Source: CAWBJP01 sp963789165
GTDB taxonomy: Bacteria > Actinomycetota > Acidimicrobiia > IMCC26256 > BP-133
Reading direction: 5' to 3'
Length of the DNA stretch: 64,000 nt
NCBI GenBank assembly: GCA_963789165.1
Contig: CAWBJP010000007.1
Coordinates: forward strand, 124,001 to 188,000
Below, piece after piece: positions 27,778-36,383 of this stretch. The notes beneath the pieces were generated by a model, which saw only the letters and a program-made list of their open reading frames with translations, made no database searches and had not been told where the DNA came from. Made by a program: the position numbers and the translations under genes. How positions within the stretch are numbered: position 1 is the first letter of the stretch; each line of letters begins with the position of its first letter.

Positions 27778-28594
27778 ATGCCCGACGCCAACTGGTACCC
27801 CGACCCTTCCGGGCGGCACGAGCTGCGCTACTGGGACGGCCAGGCGTGGACCGAGCACGTTTCCGACCACGGGCGGCAGTCCACCGATCCGTCCGGCGGT
27901 GGGCCGTCGCACGTCCCCACCGTGAACCGCCCGACCGAGAAGGTGGTGCGCGACGTGGCCCGGGCCGGCGCGGAAGGGGCCGCGGCGGGGGGCGGCACCG
28001 TCTTCACTGAGCCGGTCCTCGTCGTGAACCAGAAGGCCAAGCTCATCGAGATCAACAACGAGTACGCCGTCTACGACGGGGCCGGGCGCCAGATCGCGGC
28101 GGTCCGCCAGGTGGGCCAGTCCACGGCCAAGAAGATCCTGCGGGTCATCGGCGACGTCGACCAGTTCCTGACCCACAAGCTCCAGCTGGTCGACATGGCC
28201 GGCAACGTGCTGCTGGCCGTCACCCGGCCGGCCAAGATCATGAAGTCCCGGGTGATCGTGAACGACGGCATGGGCCGCGAGGTCGGCAACATCGTCCAGC
28301 AGAACATGATCGGCAAGATCAACTTCGCGCTGGAGGCGGGCGGGGCGACGGTGGGATGCCATCAACGCCGAGAACTGGCGGGCCTGGAACTTCTCGATCA
28401 AGGACGGTACCGGCACCGAGGTGGCCCGTATCACCAAGACCTTCGAAGGCCTGGCCAAGACGATGTTCACCACCGCGGACAACTACGTCGTCCAGATCCA
28501 CCGGCCGCTGGAGGACCCTCTGCGGTCGCTGGTGGTGGCCGCCGCCGTGTCGGTCGACACCGCGCTCAAGCAGGACTCCCGCGGCCTGGGTTGA
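27778..28594 (+). CDS. DUF2510 plus phospholipid scramblase-like (LURP-one) protein, frameshifted
   Basis: The first 35 residues (ANWYPDPSGRHELRYWDGQA) are a DUF2510 domain, common at the N-terminus of actinobacterial membrane-linked proteins. From about residue 75 a scramblase/LURP-one beta-barrel follows (VLVVNQKAKLIEINNEYAVY, RVIGDVDQFLTHKLQLVDMA). One extra G near 28353 breaks the frame; corrected, it continues DAINAENWRAWNFSIKDGTG and ends ALKQDSRGLG at 28594. ATG 27778 has AGGAG about 8 bases upstream. Divergent from alaS. The scramblase name describes the fold; lipid scrambling is not shown. Confidence 0.78.
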
Positions 28595-28598
28595 CGAT

Positions 28599-28624
28599 CC
28601 CCGGGGTTCGGGGTGTCCCCGGAG
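28599..28624. repeat. Repeat family A, intergenic copy
   Basis: CCCCGGGGTTCGGGGTGTCC then CCGGAG, between the convergent scramblase-like gene and the DUF membrane protein, five bases after the scramblase stop. A bidirectional terminator role is possible since it folds into a GC hairpin. Confidence 0.85.
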
Positions 28625-28632
28625 AGGCCGGG

Positions 28633-29043
28633 CTAGCGGTCGACGGCGGGAGCGGCCAGGCTCGAGGCCGCCACGGCACCGGCGGCGGAGGCGAGCACGG
28701 CCCAACGGCCGAACTTGGGCAGGGAACCAAAGGCCAACAGGGTGGCCACCAGGTCGCCGGCGTCGGCCAGACCGCCGCCTTCCACCCAGCCCCGCACCGG
28801 CGCGTCCTGGCGCAGGGCCATGACCACCCCGAGACCGAGGGCGATATCCCGGAACCCCAGCGCCCGGGCCAGCAGCTTGGCCCGGGGCCGCCAGGCGATC
28901 TCCCGTCCCACCCACGGACGGAGGGGGATGGAGGGGGTGAGCACGGCGGTGACCCCGAGGCCGATGCGGCCCCAGGCGACAGAGGCAGCCAGCGCGCGGG
29001 CGGCGTCGCGATCCATGCTCAGCGAGGGTAACGAATCCCTCAT
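28633..29043 (-). CDS. Small membrane protein of unknown function
   Basis: 136 residues with three to four hydrophobic segments (VAWGRIGLGVTAVLTP, ALGFRDIALGLGVVMAL, DLVATLLAFGSLP, AVLASAAGAVAASSLAAP). It resembles the short DUF4267-like proteins of actinobacteria, but I am not certain of the family. I chose ATG 29043 because it overlaps the methyltransferase stop (ATGA); ATG 29016 (MDRDAARALAAS) is an equally good alternative. Co-transcribed with the methyltransferase. Confidence 0.6.
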   Translation of the reverse strand: MRDSLPSLSMDRDAARALAASVAWGRIGLGVTAVLTPSIPLRPWVGREIAWRPRAKLLARALGFRDIALGLGVVMALRQDAPVRGWVEGGGLADAGDLVATLLAFGSLPKFGRWAVLASAAGAVAASSLAAPAVDR

Positions 29044-29882
29044 GCCGGCGCGGCCCCAGGCTCGGCCCGCCGGCCCCGGGTGGAGATGAGAACGGGGGTC
29101 ATCAGCTCGAAGGCCGGGTCGTCGAGCAGCCCCCAGACCCTGTCCACCTCCGCCTCGCCGATCAGGCCGGAGGCGGCCAGGCGGGGTCGCAGCGCGGTGA
29201 TCGACTGGCGATACCACACGGCGTAGGGAGAACCGCCCCGCACCACCGACAGCCCACCCCGGCCCTCGACGTCGACCAGACCGGCGGCCCGGAAGAAGCC
29301 CGGGAGTCGCCGCCCGAAGGCAGGATCGAAACCGCCGGCGGCCAGGACATGGTGCATGGCCCGCTCCACCCGGGCGAAGCTGCGGGACCCGAGCTTGCCG
29401 ACCGCGCCCGAGGTGGTGAAGTCCAGCTCCTCCACCAGCAGCCAGCCGCCGGGCACCAGGGCGGCGGCCAGGTTGGACAGCGCCCGGTCCTTGTCGGGGA
29501 CGTGCTGGAGGACGAGGCGGGCGTGGGCCAGGTCGAACTCGGCCGCCGGCGGCGGGTCGGAGACGATGTCGTGGCGGCGGATCTCATAGCCGGCGCCGGC
29601 GTCGAGGAAGCGGGGGTCAATGTCGGTGGCCACCACCCGGCCGCCCGGCCCCGTCCGGGCTGCCAGCCACCGGCCCATCGAGCCGGCACCGGCGCCGACC
29701 TCCAGGCAGCGCATGCCGTCCCGTACGCCGATTGATTCCAGCTGGCGGATGGTGACGGGGTCGAGCAGGAACTCGGCCAGCATCATGCGCTCCCGCTCAC
29801 CGGTCCAGGCCGGGTCGAACCCGTAGGTCACCGCCAACGGGTCAGGAGCCGGTGGGTGGGGTGCGGCGGGCGGCGTCACCAC
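29040..29882 (-). CDS. Class I SAM-dependent methyltransferase
   Basis: 280 residues with the Rossmann methyltransferase motifs: CLEVGAGAGSMGRWLA (SAM glycine loop), VVATDIDPRFLDA, LVLQHVPDKDRALSNLAAAL and VPGGWLLVEELDFT. Similar to the UbiE/methyltransferase-25 group acting on small molecules; the acceptor is unknown. GTG 29882 is the start; it overlaps the DUF6167-like gene by 41 bp, so the true start may be a little further in. In a run of short minus-strand genes. Confidence 0.82.
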   Translation of the reverse strand: MVTPPAAPHPPAPDPLAVTYGFDPAWTGERERMMLAEFLLDPVTIRQLESIGVRDGMRCLEVGAGAGSMGRWLAARTGPGGRVVATDIDPRFLDAGAGYEIRRHDIVSDPPPAAEFDLAHARLVLQHVPDKDRALSNLAAALVPGGWLLVEELDFTTSGAVGKLGSRSFARVERAMHHVLAAGGFDPAFGRRLPGFFRAAGLVDVEGRGGLSVVRGGSPYAVWYRQSITALRPRLAASGLIGEAEVDRVWGLLDDPAFELMTPVLISTRGRRAEPGAAPA

Positions 29883-30087
29883 GGAGCTCGGCTTCCCGCT
29901 GACGCATGGCTTCCCGGCCCTCGGTCCAGGCCGCCTTGAACTCGTCGCGGGCGGAGGCGGCGGCGCGGGTGGCGACCGCCGGCGGCGTGTAGCTCTTGAG
30001 GAAGCGGCGCAGCTTCCGGCGGACCACCACCGAGCCCGTGGCCCCCACCCCCATCCCCATGGCGATCCACCGAATCCGCTTGAACAC
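29842..30087 (-). CDS. DUF6167-like small membrane-associated protein
   Basis: 81 residues. An N-terminal hydrophobic stretch MFKRIRWIAMGMGVGATGSV is followed by basic residues (RRKLRRFLKSY) and an amphipathic helix ending EGREAMRQREAEL. This pattern, and the location between a DUF948 gene and alaS, match the short actinobacterial DUF6167 family. Function unknown. It sits 3 bp downstream of the DUF948 gene. Confidence 0.7.
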   Translation of the reverse strand: MFKRIRWIAMGMGVGATGSVVVRRKLRRFLKSYTPPAVATRAAASARDEFKAAWTEGREAMRQREAELRGDAARRTPPTGS

Positions 30088-30090
30088 CGA

Positions 30091-30450
30091 TCATCCTCCC
30101 CGGCGGCGGAGCCGGCGGCCCGCCCGCCCGATCCCGGATAGTAGAGCCAGCACCTTGACCAACGGATTGGAGAATGTCACGTAAGCGAGGCGTGACGCTC
30201 CTTCAACGGTGCGGGTGACCGACTCCGCCGCCCCCACCAGGTCGCCCGCCCGCTCCAGGTGGGCGCTGGCCTGGGCGGCGTCGCCTCTCAGTTCGGACAG
30301 CAGGGCCACCGCCTCGTGGTTGAGGTCGGCGAGCACGGCGGTCAACGAGGCCAGGGTGCGCAGCACCGAGCGGAGCACCACCACCAGGGCCAACGCCAGG
30401 AGGACGGCCACTCCGGCCACGGCCACGGCCGCCCACTCGCCAGCGCTCAA
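30091..30450 (-). CDS. DUF948 family protein
   Basis: 119 residues. One N-terminal membrane helix (AVAVAGVAVLLALALVVVL) is followed by a long helical region LNHEAVALLSELRGDAAQAS typical of DUF948. The start is a TTG at 30450 with a strong GAGGAGGAGGG before it, overlapping the rarA stop by four bases (TTGA). Usual genomic partner of the DUF6167 gene upstream of alaS. Function unknown; a structural or envelope role is often assumed. Confidence 0.78.
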   Translation of the reverse strand: MSAGEWAAVAVAGVAVLLALALVVVLRSVLRTLASLTAVLADLNHEAVALLSELRGDAAQASAHLERAGDLVGAAESVTRTVEGASRLAYVTFSNPLVKVLALLSGIGRAGRRLRRRGG

Positions 30451-31760
30451 CCCTCCTCCTCCTGCTCGTCCCCCCGGGGCTCCGCAGCCTCCGCGCCGTG
30501 GCCGCTGGGATGGTAGTAGCGCCGGCCGGCCAGCTCTTCCGGCCGGTACTGCTGGGGCACCCACCCTCGTGGATCGTCATGGGGATACAGGTAGCCCTTC
30601 CCGTGCCCGAGACCCTTGGCCCCCTGGTAGTGGGCGTCCCGCAGATGCATGGGGACCTCCCCGGCGGGCGCCTCCCGGACATCGCGCATGGCCGACCCGA
30701 GCGCGGTGATGACGGAGTTCGACTTGGGCGCGGTGGCCAGGTAGACGACGGCGTGAGCCAGGTTCAGCTGGGCTTCGGGGAGCCCCACGAACTCGACCGC
30801 CCGGGCGGCCGCGTCGGCCACCAACAGGGCCTGGGAGTCGGCCATGCCGATGTCCTCACTGGCCAGGATGACCAGCCGGCGGGCGATGAAGCGGGCGTCC
30901 TCCCCGGCGTCGAGCATGCGGGCCAGCCAGTAGAGCCCCGCGTCGGGGTCAGAGCCCCGCAGCGACTTGATGAAGGCGGAGATGACGTCGTAGTGCTCGT
31001 CGCGCCCGTAGCGGACGGCCCGCAGCGCGATGGCCGTCTCGGCGTCGGCCAGGGTGATGACGCTCCGCCCCGCCTCGGTGGCCAGGGCGGCGGCCACCTC
31101 GAGGCCGTTGAGGGCGGCCCGGGCGTCGCCGTCGGAGCGCCCGGCGAGATGGGCGGCGGCGGCGACGTCGATGGACAGGCCCCCGCCCCCCAGACCCCGC
31201 TGCGGATCGTCGAGGGCCCGGGCGATGAGCCGGCCGAGAGCATCCTCGGACAGGGCCTCGAGCCGGAACAGGGTGGAGCGGGACCTCAAGGGGCCGTTGA
31301 CCTCGAAAAAGGGATTTTCGGTCGTGGCCCCGATGAGGATGACGAGACCGTCCTCCACGTGGGGCAACAGGGCGTCCTGCTGGGTGCGGTTGAAACGGTG
31401 GATCTCGTCGAGGAACAGGATCGTGCGCTGCCCCTGCTCGCCGAGGCGGCCCCGGGCCCGCCCCACCACGTCGCGCACATCCTTGACGCCGGCGCTGACG
31501 GCCGACATGGGCTCGAAGGCGGCGGCGGTGGTCTCGGAGATGAGCCGGGCGATGGTCGTCTTGCCCGTCCCCGGCGGTCCCCACAGGATGCAGGAAGACA
31601 GCCGGTCGGCCTCGATCAGGGCACGCAGCGGCCGGCCCGGACCCACGAGCTGCTCCTGGCCGACCAGCTCGTCGAGGCTCCGGGGTCGCATGCGGGCGGC
31701 CAGCGGGGCTTTCCCGGCCAGCCGGTCGAGAGCGGCGGCGGTGAAGAGATCCTCGGACAC
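30447..31760 (-). CDS. rarA: Replication-associated recombination protein A (MgsA/RarA AAA ATPase)
   Basis: Helps stalled replication forks, related to eukaryotic WRNIP1. 437 residues: Walker A GPPGTGKTTIARL, Walker B LFLDEIHRFNRTQQDALLP, sensor GATTENPFFEVN, and the C-terminal tetramerisation part (KSLRGSDPDAGLYWLARML, RDAHYQGAKGLGHGKGYLYP). GTG 31760 is preceded by TACCGT and 6 bases, so the mRNA is likely leaderless. The acidic tail EEEG overlaps the next gene's start. Confident. Confidence 0.95.
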   Translation of the reverse strand: MSEDLFTAAALDRLAGKAPLAARMRPRSLDELVGQEQLVGPGRPLRALIEADRLSSCILWGPPGTGKTTIARLISETTAAAFEPMSAVSAGVKDVRDVVGRARGRLGEQGQRTILFLDEIHRFNRTQQDALLPHVEDGLVILIGATTENPFFEVNGPLRSRSTLFRLEALSEDALGRLIARALDDPQRGLGGGGLSIDVAAAAHLAGRSDGDARAALNGLEVAAALATEAGRSVITLADAETAIALRAVRYGRDEHYDVISAFIKSLRGSDPDAGLYWLARMLDAGEDARFIARRLVILASEDIGMADSQALLVADAAARAVEFVGLPEAQLNLAHAVVYLATAPKSNSVITALGSAMRDVREAPAGEVPMHLRDAHYQGAKGLGHGKGYLYPHDDPRGWVPQQYRPEELAGRRYYHPSGHGAEAAEPRGDEQEEEG

Positions 31761-31766
31761 GCCCTT

Positions 31767-31772
31767 ACGGTA
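31767..31772 (-). promoter_or_regulatory. -10-like TACCGT before rarA
   Basis: On the minus strand TACCGT lies 6 bases before GTG 31760 with no Shine-Dalgarno; leaderless start inferred. Confidence 0.4.
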
Positions 31773-31794
31773 GGCGGGCCAGGCGCCCGCTTGG

Positions 31795-32322
31795 CTACGG
31801 CTCGACCCGGAGAACCCCGTGGAGGTCGGCCAGGTCGGCCGCGATCTGGGGGACGTCCTGATCCGACGGGGTCAGCCGCACCACGATGATCCCGCCCTGG
31901 TCCTTGACCTCCACGATCCCGGCCACCGTCGACATCTGCTGGAGGAGCAGGTCGCGCTCGGGACTCCGCAGGTCGTCGCTCACCGAGACGGTGAACTCCT
32001 CGACCGGGACGTAGCGCGCCGCCGTCACGCCGTCGACCTTGCGGATCCGGTCGATGATCGTCTGCGGGTCGGGGTCGTAACTCTCCAGCGCGACGTCCAG
32101 GGTCCGCCCATCCACCTGACCGCTCACCTGGAACACCCCGTCGAGGCCCTCGACCGTGTTGACGAGCTTCGACATCCCCGAAGCATCGAGTTGCCCGTCC
32201 GCCACCACCGAGACCTTCGGGTTGGGGACGAGCGTCTCGGCCTTCGTCCCGGAGCCATCGTCGCCGGAGCAGCCCCCCAGGCCCATGGCCAGAAACACCA
32301 GCAGGGCGGCCGGCCGGCGCAC
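31795..32322 (-). CDS. Lipoprotein of unknown function with repeated alpha/beta units
   Basis: 175 residues. Signal peptide with lipobox MGLGGC, then a short Ser/Gly/Asp linker. The rest shows two similar beta-alpha-beta units (LVNTVEGLDGVFQVSGQVDG and IIDRIRKVDGVTAARYVPVE; then VAGIVEVKDQGGIIVVRLTP), resembling the extracellular domain of FtsX-like or MMPL periplasmic modules. No family recognised with confidence. It follows aspS by 2 bp in the same direction and is probably co-transcribed with it. Confidence 0.65.
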   Translation of the reverse strand: MRRPAALLVFLAMGLGGCSGDDGSGTKAETLVPNPKVSVVADGQLDASGMSKLVNTVEGLDGVFQVSGQVDGRTLDVALESYDPDPQTIIDRIRKVDGVTAARYVPVEEFTVSVSDDLRSPERDLLLQQMSTVAGIVEVKDQGGIIVVRLTPSDQDVPQIAADLADLHGVLRVEP

Positions 32323-32324
32323 GG

Positions 32325-34091
32325 CTAGTGGGGTCGGGGGAGGCTGATGCCGAGGTCGCGGAGCTGGTCGGCCTCCACCGCGGCGGGTGCGCCGGTGAGC
32401 GGATCGGTTCCCGACTGGGTCTTGGGGAAGGCGATCACATCACGGATGGAGGACTGGCCGGTCAGGATCATGGTCAGCCGGTCGATCCCTACGGCGAAGC
32501 CGGCGTGGGGCGGGGCGCCGAAACGGAAGGCCTCGAGGAGGAACCCGAAGCGTTCGGCGGCCTCCTCTTCGTGGATGCCCAGGAGGGAGAAGATGCGCTG
32601 CTGCAGGACGGGGTCGTGGATACGCACCGACCCCGAGCCCAGCTCGACCCCGTTGAGCACGAGGTCGTAGGCCAGCGAACGGACCGAGAGCGGGTCCGAC
32701 TCGAGCCGGTCCAGATCGTCGGGATGCGGACGGGTGAAGGGATGGTGGGCCGGTATCGGCTGGCCGGAGTCGGTGACGGCCTCGAAGAGCGGGAAGTCGA
32801 CCACCCAGGTGAAAGCGAGGGGCCCGGGGTCCGGGGTGTCCCCGGAGGAACCGCCCAGGCTGGTGGGGGCGCCGAGGTCGAGGCGCAGGGCGCCGAGCAC
32901 GGTCTGGGCCTTTCGTGCGGTGGCATCGGCCGTGACGAGCAACAGGTCGCCGGGGGCGGGCTGGAGGGCGGCGCGCAGCCCGTCCTGCTCGGTGTCGGAA
33001 AGGAACTTGAGCACGGGCGCCTCCAGAACGTGCCCGTCCCGGACCCGCATCCAGACCAGACCGGCGGCTCCGAGCGACTTGGCCCGGTCGGTCAGGGCGT
33101 CGAGCTGGTTCCGGGGGGCGTCGCCCCGGCCCGGGGCCAGCAGACCGCACACCGTCTTGCCGGCAAAGGCCTGGAAGCCACTGGCGGCGAACACGCTCGA
33201 GAGGTCGACGAGCTCCATCCCGAAGCGGATGTCGGGCTTGTCCGAGCCGTAGCGGCTCATGGCGTCGGCGTAGGACATGCGGGGGAAGGGCTTGGGCCGC
33301 GCCCCGGTGACGGCTTCCACACCGGTCGCCACGGCCTCTTCGATGACACCGAGGATGTCCTCCTGGTCGACGAAGGACGCCTCCACATCGAGTTGGGTGA
33401 ACTCGAGCTGCCGGTCGGCCCGCAGGTCCTCGTCGCGATAGCAGCGCGCCACCTGGTAGTAGCGGTCGAGGCCCGACACCATCAGCAGCTGCTTGAACAG
33501 CTGGGGCGACTGGGGCAGGGCGAAGAACGACCCCTTCTGGAGCCGGGAGGGGACCAGGAAGTCGCGGGCCCCCTCGGGAGTGGAGCGGGTCAGGGTGGGT
33601 GTCTCGATGTCCAGGAACCCCTGGGCGTCCATGGCCGCCCGCATGGCCGACACCAGCTTGGCCCGGGCCACGAGGTTGGCGGCCATCACCGGCCGGCGCA
33701 GGTCGAGGTAGCGGTGCTTGAGGCGCAGGGATTCGTCCACCTCGACCCGGTCATCGAGGGGGAAGGGCGGCGGTTCGGCCTGGCTGAGGACCTCCACACC
33801 GGTGGCGGCCACCTCCACCTCCCCGGTGGGCAGGGTGGCGTTCACGGTGCCTTCCGGCCGGGGCCGCACCGTGCCTTCCACCCGGATCACCCATTCGGAG
33901 CGGAGGTGGTGGGCGTCGGCGCAGCCGGGAGCGGCCGGGTCGAGCACGACCTGGACGATGCCTTCCCGGTCGCGCAGGTCGATGAACACCACGCCGCCGT
34001 GGTCGCGGCGGTGGGCCACCCAGCCGCAGAGCGCCACATCGGTCCCCACGTCGCTGGAGCGCAGCGTGCCGGCGTAATGGGTGCGCATCAT
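32325..34091 (-). CDS. aspS: Aspartyl-tRNA synthetase (probably non-discriminating)
   Basis: 588 residues: OB-fold anticodon domain (ALCGWVAHRRDHGGVVFIDL), class II core with RHRYLDLRRP, motif 2 RCYRDEDLRADRQLEFTQLD, the bacterial GAD insertion, and motif 3 GFAVGIDRLTMILTG. His31 and a Gly in RPRPEGTVN correspond to the residues that mark non-discriminating bacterial enzymes, which also charge tRNA-Asn and need GatCAB. A repeat family A copy is in frame (SSGDTPDPG) after LGAPTSLGG, just before FTWVVDFPLF. ATG 34091 overlaps the hisS stop. Confidence 0.95.
   Translation of the reverse strand: MMRTHYAGTLRSSDVGTDVALCGWVAHRRDHGGVVFIDLRDREGIVQVVLDPAAPGCADAHHLRSEWVIRVEGTVRPRPEGTVNATLPTGEVEVAATGVEVLSQAEPPPFPLDDRVEVDESLRLKHRYLDLRRPVMAANLVARAKLVSAMRAAMDAQGFLDIETPTLTRSTPEGARDFLVPSRLQKGSFFALPQSPQLFKQLLMVSGLDRYYQVARCYRDEDLRADRQLEFTQLDVEASFVDQEDILGVIEEAVATGVEAVTGARPKPFPRMSYADAMSRYGSDKPDIRFGMELVDLSSVFAASGFQAFAGKTVCGLLAPGRGDAPRNQLDALTDRAKSLGAAGLVWMRVRDGHVLEAPVLKFLSDTEQDGLRAALQPAPGDLLLVTADATARKAQTVLGALRLDLGAPTSLGGSSGDTPDPGPLAFTWVVDFPLFEAVTDSGQPIPAHHPFTRPHPDDLDRLESDPLSVRSLAYDLVLNGVELGSGSVRIHDPVLQQRIFSLLGIHEEEAAERFGFLLEAFRFGAPPHAGFAVGIDRLTMILTGQSSIRDVIAFPKTQSGTDPLTGAPAAVEADQLRDLGISLPRPH
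32819..32848. repeat. Repeat family A, copy inside aspS
   Basis: GGGGCCCGGGGTCCGGGGTG then TCCCCGGAGG. On the minus strand it encodes SSGDTPDPGP at the end of the GAD insertion domain. Confidence 0.88.
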
Positions 34092-35392
34092 GGCTCGGGG
34101 TCCACTTTCTCGTGCAGGTAGCTGACCAGGCGGGCGCGGGGCACCTCCACCTGCTCGCCGGCCGCCATGTCCTTGACGGCCACCGCGCCCCGGCCCATCT
34201 CCTCCCTACCCACCAGCACCAGGTAGCGGGCACCGGCCCGGTCGGCCTGGCGGAACTGAGCCTTGAGCGAGCGGCCGCCGTAGGCCCGGTCGGCGGACAA
34301 CCCCGACTGCCGCAGCTCGTGGAGGAGGGTGGTGACGTCAGGACCGCCCGATCCGGTGGCGTCCACCACGAAGGCGTCCAGGGACGGCGCCGGGGTCGGC
34401 AGGGCCTCTTCGGCGTCGCAGGCGATGAGCACCCGCTCGATGCCGATGCCGAAGCCGATACCCGGCGCCGGCGGGCCGCCCATCTCTTCGGCCAGGCGGT
34501 CGTACCGCCCGCCGCCGCCCAGGGCGTTCTGGGCCGACTCCAGCGCGTCGGAGGCGAACTCGAAGGTGGTCCGGGTGTAGTAGTCCAGACCCCGCACCAG
34601 CCGGGGGGCGATCTCGTATTCGATGCCGAGCGCCGACAGGCCCCGCTGCACCGTCCCGAAATGGGCCTCGCAGGGTTTGCAGAGATGCTCGGTGAGCTGT
34701 GGGGCCCGTTCGGTCACCGCCACGCAGGTGGGCACCTTGCAGTCGAGGACGCGCAGCGGGTTCGTCTCGATCCGGGCCCGGCTGTCGGCGCACAGATCGT
34801 CCGCGTGGCTCCGTAGATAGGCGCGCAGGGCTTCGAGGTAGGCCGGGCGGCACTCCTCGTCCCCGAGGGAGTTGAGAGCCAGGGTGAAGCGGCGCAGCCC
34901 CAGGCCCTCGGCGCCCAGGAAGCCGGAGGCCAGGGCGATGACCTCCACGTCGACCTCGGGGTCGTCCACACCAAGTACCTCGGCGCCCACCTGGTGGTGC
35001 TGGCGGTACCGGCCCCGCTGTGCCTTCTCGTGGCGGAAATGCGGGGCGACGTAGAACACCTTCCAGGGCGGGGTCGGGCGGTGCTGGATGTAGGCCCGCA
35101 CCACCGGGGCGGTTCCTTCGGGGCGCAGGACGAGCCGGCGGCCGCCCTTGTCGGTGAACTCGTACATCTCCTTGCGGACGATGTCGGTGCCCTCGCCGAC
35201 CCGCTGGAACACCTCCAGGTGTTCATAGACGGGGGTGAGAACCAGGCCGTAGCCGAAGCGGGCGGCGCGGGCGGAGAACAGATCCACCAGCCGGGTCCAG
35301 CGGGCCGATTCGGGCGGCAGCACGTCGTGGGTACCGACCGGCGCGCGATAGGCGTCGCGGGGAGGTTCCAGGGGGCTGACGGGCTCGGACAC
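34088..35392 (-). CDS. hisS: Histidyl-tRNA synthetase
   Basis: 434 residues. Class II motifs: GTHDVLPPESARW, motif 2 FRHEKAQRGRYRQHHQVGAE, the histidine loops LVRGLDYYTRTTFEF and GGGGRYDRLAEEMGG, motif 3 GIGFGIGIERVLIAC, and a C-terminal anticodon domain (RSLKAQFRQADRAGARYLVL). GTG 35392 is preceded by TAGCAT and 8 bases, suggesting a leaderless mRNA. It overlaps aspS by four bases, forming a hisS-aspS-lipoprotein run. Confident. Confidence 0.96.
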   Translation of the reverse strand: MSEPVSPLEPPRDAYRAPVGTHDVLPPESARWTRLVDLFSARAARFGYGLVLTPVYEHLEVFQRVGEGTDIVRKEMYEFTDKGGRRLVLRPEGTAPVVRAYIQHRPTPPWKVFYVAPHFRHEKAQRGRYRQHHQVGAEVLGVDDPEVDVEVIALASGFLGAEGLGLRRFTLALNSLGDEECRPAYLEALRAYLRSHADDLCADSRARIETNPLRVLDCKVPTCVAVTERAPQLTEHLCKPCEAHFGTVQRGLSALGIEYEIAPRLVRGLDYYTRTTFEFASDALESAQNALGGGGRYDRLAEEMGGPPAPGIGFGIGIERVLIACDAEEALPTPAPSLDAFVVDATGSGGPDVTTLLHELRQSGLSADRAYGGRSLKAQFRQADRAGARYLVLVGREEMGRGAVAVKDMAAGEQVEVPRARLVSYLHEKVDPEP

Positions 35393-35630
35393 GGCGGCCC
35401 ATGCTAGCGACGGGCCGCCTCCGGCCTACACGCGTTCCTCGGTCGGCGGCCCGGACGACCGCCGTCCACCAGCTTCCCCTTCCGCCGTACAACACCCCAT
35501 CTCCCCAGCGGAACGTTGTTCGGAACGTTAGCTCAGGCTTACCGTGTCACGCATTGTCGCGGCGGGGTGTTCTTTGCGGATGTTTTTTGCTGACCCAGCC
35601 CGCCGGTAGGCCGCCTTACACTCCGTCGCC
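35393..35630. promoter_or_regulatory. Divergent promoter region hisS / metallo-hydrolase
   Basis: Two -10-like hexamers serve leaderless starts: TAGCAT on the minus strand (35401-35406, 8 bases before the hisS GTG) and TACACT on the plus strand (35617-35622, 8 bases before GTG 35631). In the middle the octamer GGAACGTT occurs twice (35510-35517 and 35522-35529) with GTTC between them, giving interleaved small palindromes that could bind a regulator. An AT-rich patch (TGTTTTTTGC) is near 35581. Confidence 0.45.
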
Positions 35631-36362
35631 GTGGACGGCGACCGCCTGTATTTCCGCCAGCTGCTCTCCGGCCGGGACCTGGGCCGCTCGGACCCGCTGG
35701 CCCGTCAGATGCTCAACTTCGTGTACCTCATCGGGGACCGGGAGACGGGCGAAGCGCTGGCGGTGGACCCGGCCCACGCCCCGGGTGACGTCCTCGACCT
35801 CCTCGACGCCGACGGGATGCGCCTGACCGGCGTGCTGGCCACCCACTACCACCCCGACCATGTGGGCGGCGAGATGTTCGGCTTCAGCGTGGCCGGGCTG
35901 CCCGAACTGCTGGCCCGGGCCGACGTGCCTGTCCACGTCCAGCGGGACGAGGCCAGCTACGTGAGCGCGGTCACGGGCGTGACCGACGCCCTGGTGACCC
36001 ACGAGTCCGGAGATGTGGTCAGCGTCGGCGGCGTAGACATCGAGTTGCTCCACACCCCGGGTCACACGCCGGGGAGCCAGTGCTTCCTGGTGAACGGCCG
36101 CCTCTCCGGGACCCCCATGTTGATCGCCGGCGACACTTTGTTCCTGGAGGGCTGCGGGCGTACCGACCTGCCCGGCGGCGATCCCGAGGCCATGTACGAC
36201 AGCCTGACCCGGCGCCTGGCCCGGGTGGGTGACGACACCGTGCTCTACCCGGGCCACCTCTACGCCCCCGATCCGTCCGCCACCATGGGGGAGACCCGGG
36301 CCTCCAACTACGTCTTCCGGCCCCGCTCACTGGAGGAGTGGATGGGTCTCTTCGGCCGTTAG
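35631..36362 (+). CDS. MBL-fold hydrolase (persulfide dioxygenase / glyoxalase II-like)
   Basis: 243 residues with the metallo-beta-lactamase motif THYHPDHVGG, downstream His in HTPGHTPGSQCFLV, the Asp in LIAGDTLFLEG and the final His in LYPGHLYAP. GCGRTDLPGGDP is a signature shared by ETHE1-type persulfide dioxygenases and their relatives, so sulfide detoxification is a reasonable guess; hydroxyacyl-glutathione hydrolase activity is less likely in an actinobacterium without glutathione. A homologue sits beside hisS in mycobacteria too. GTG start, leaderless. Confidence 0.82.
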   Translation: MDGDRLYFRQLLSGRDLGRSDPLARQMLNFVYLIGDRETGEALAVDPAHAPGDVLDLLDADGMRLTGVLATHYHPDHVGGEMFGFSVAGLPELLARADVPVHVQRDEASYVSAVTGVTDALVTHESGDVVSVGGVDIELLHTPGHTPGSQCFLVNGRLSGTPMLIAGDTLFLEGCGRTDLPGGDPEAMYDSLTRRLARVGDDTVLYPGHLYAPDPSATMGETRASNYVFRPRSLEEWMGLFGR

Positions 36363-36383
36363 TCGCGCTTACCCTCTGCTGGC

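Noticed and set aside
35510..35529. SOS (LexA) box from GGAACGTTGTTCGGAACGTT
   Set aside because: The spacing of GAAC and GTTC (3 or 1 bases) does not fit known LexA boxes, and neither flanking gene is an SOS gene. It is kept only as an unexplained repeat.
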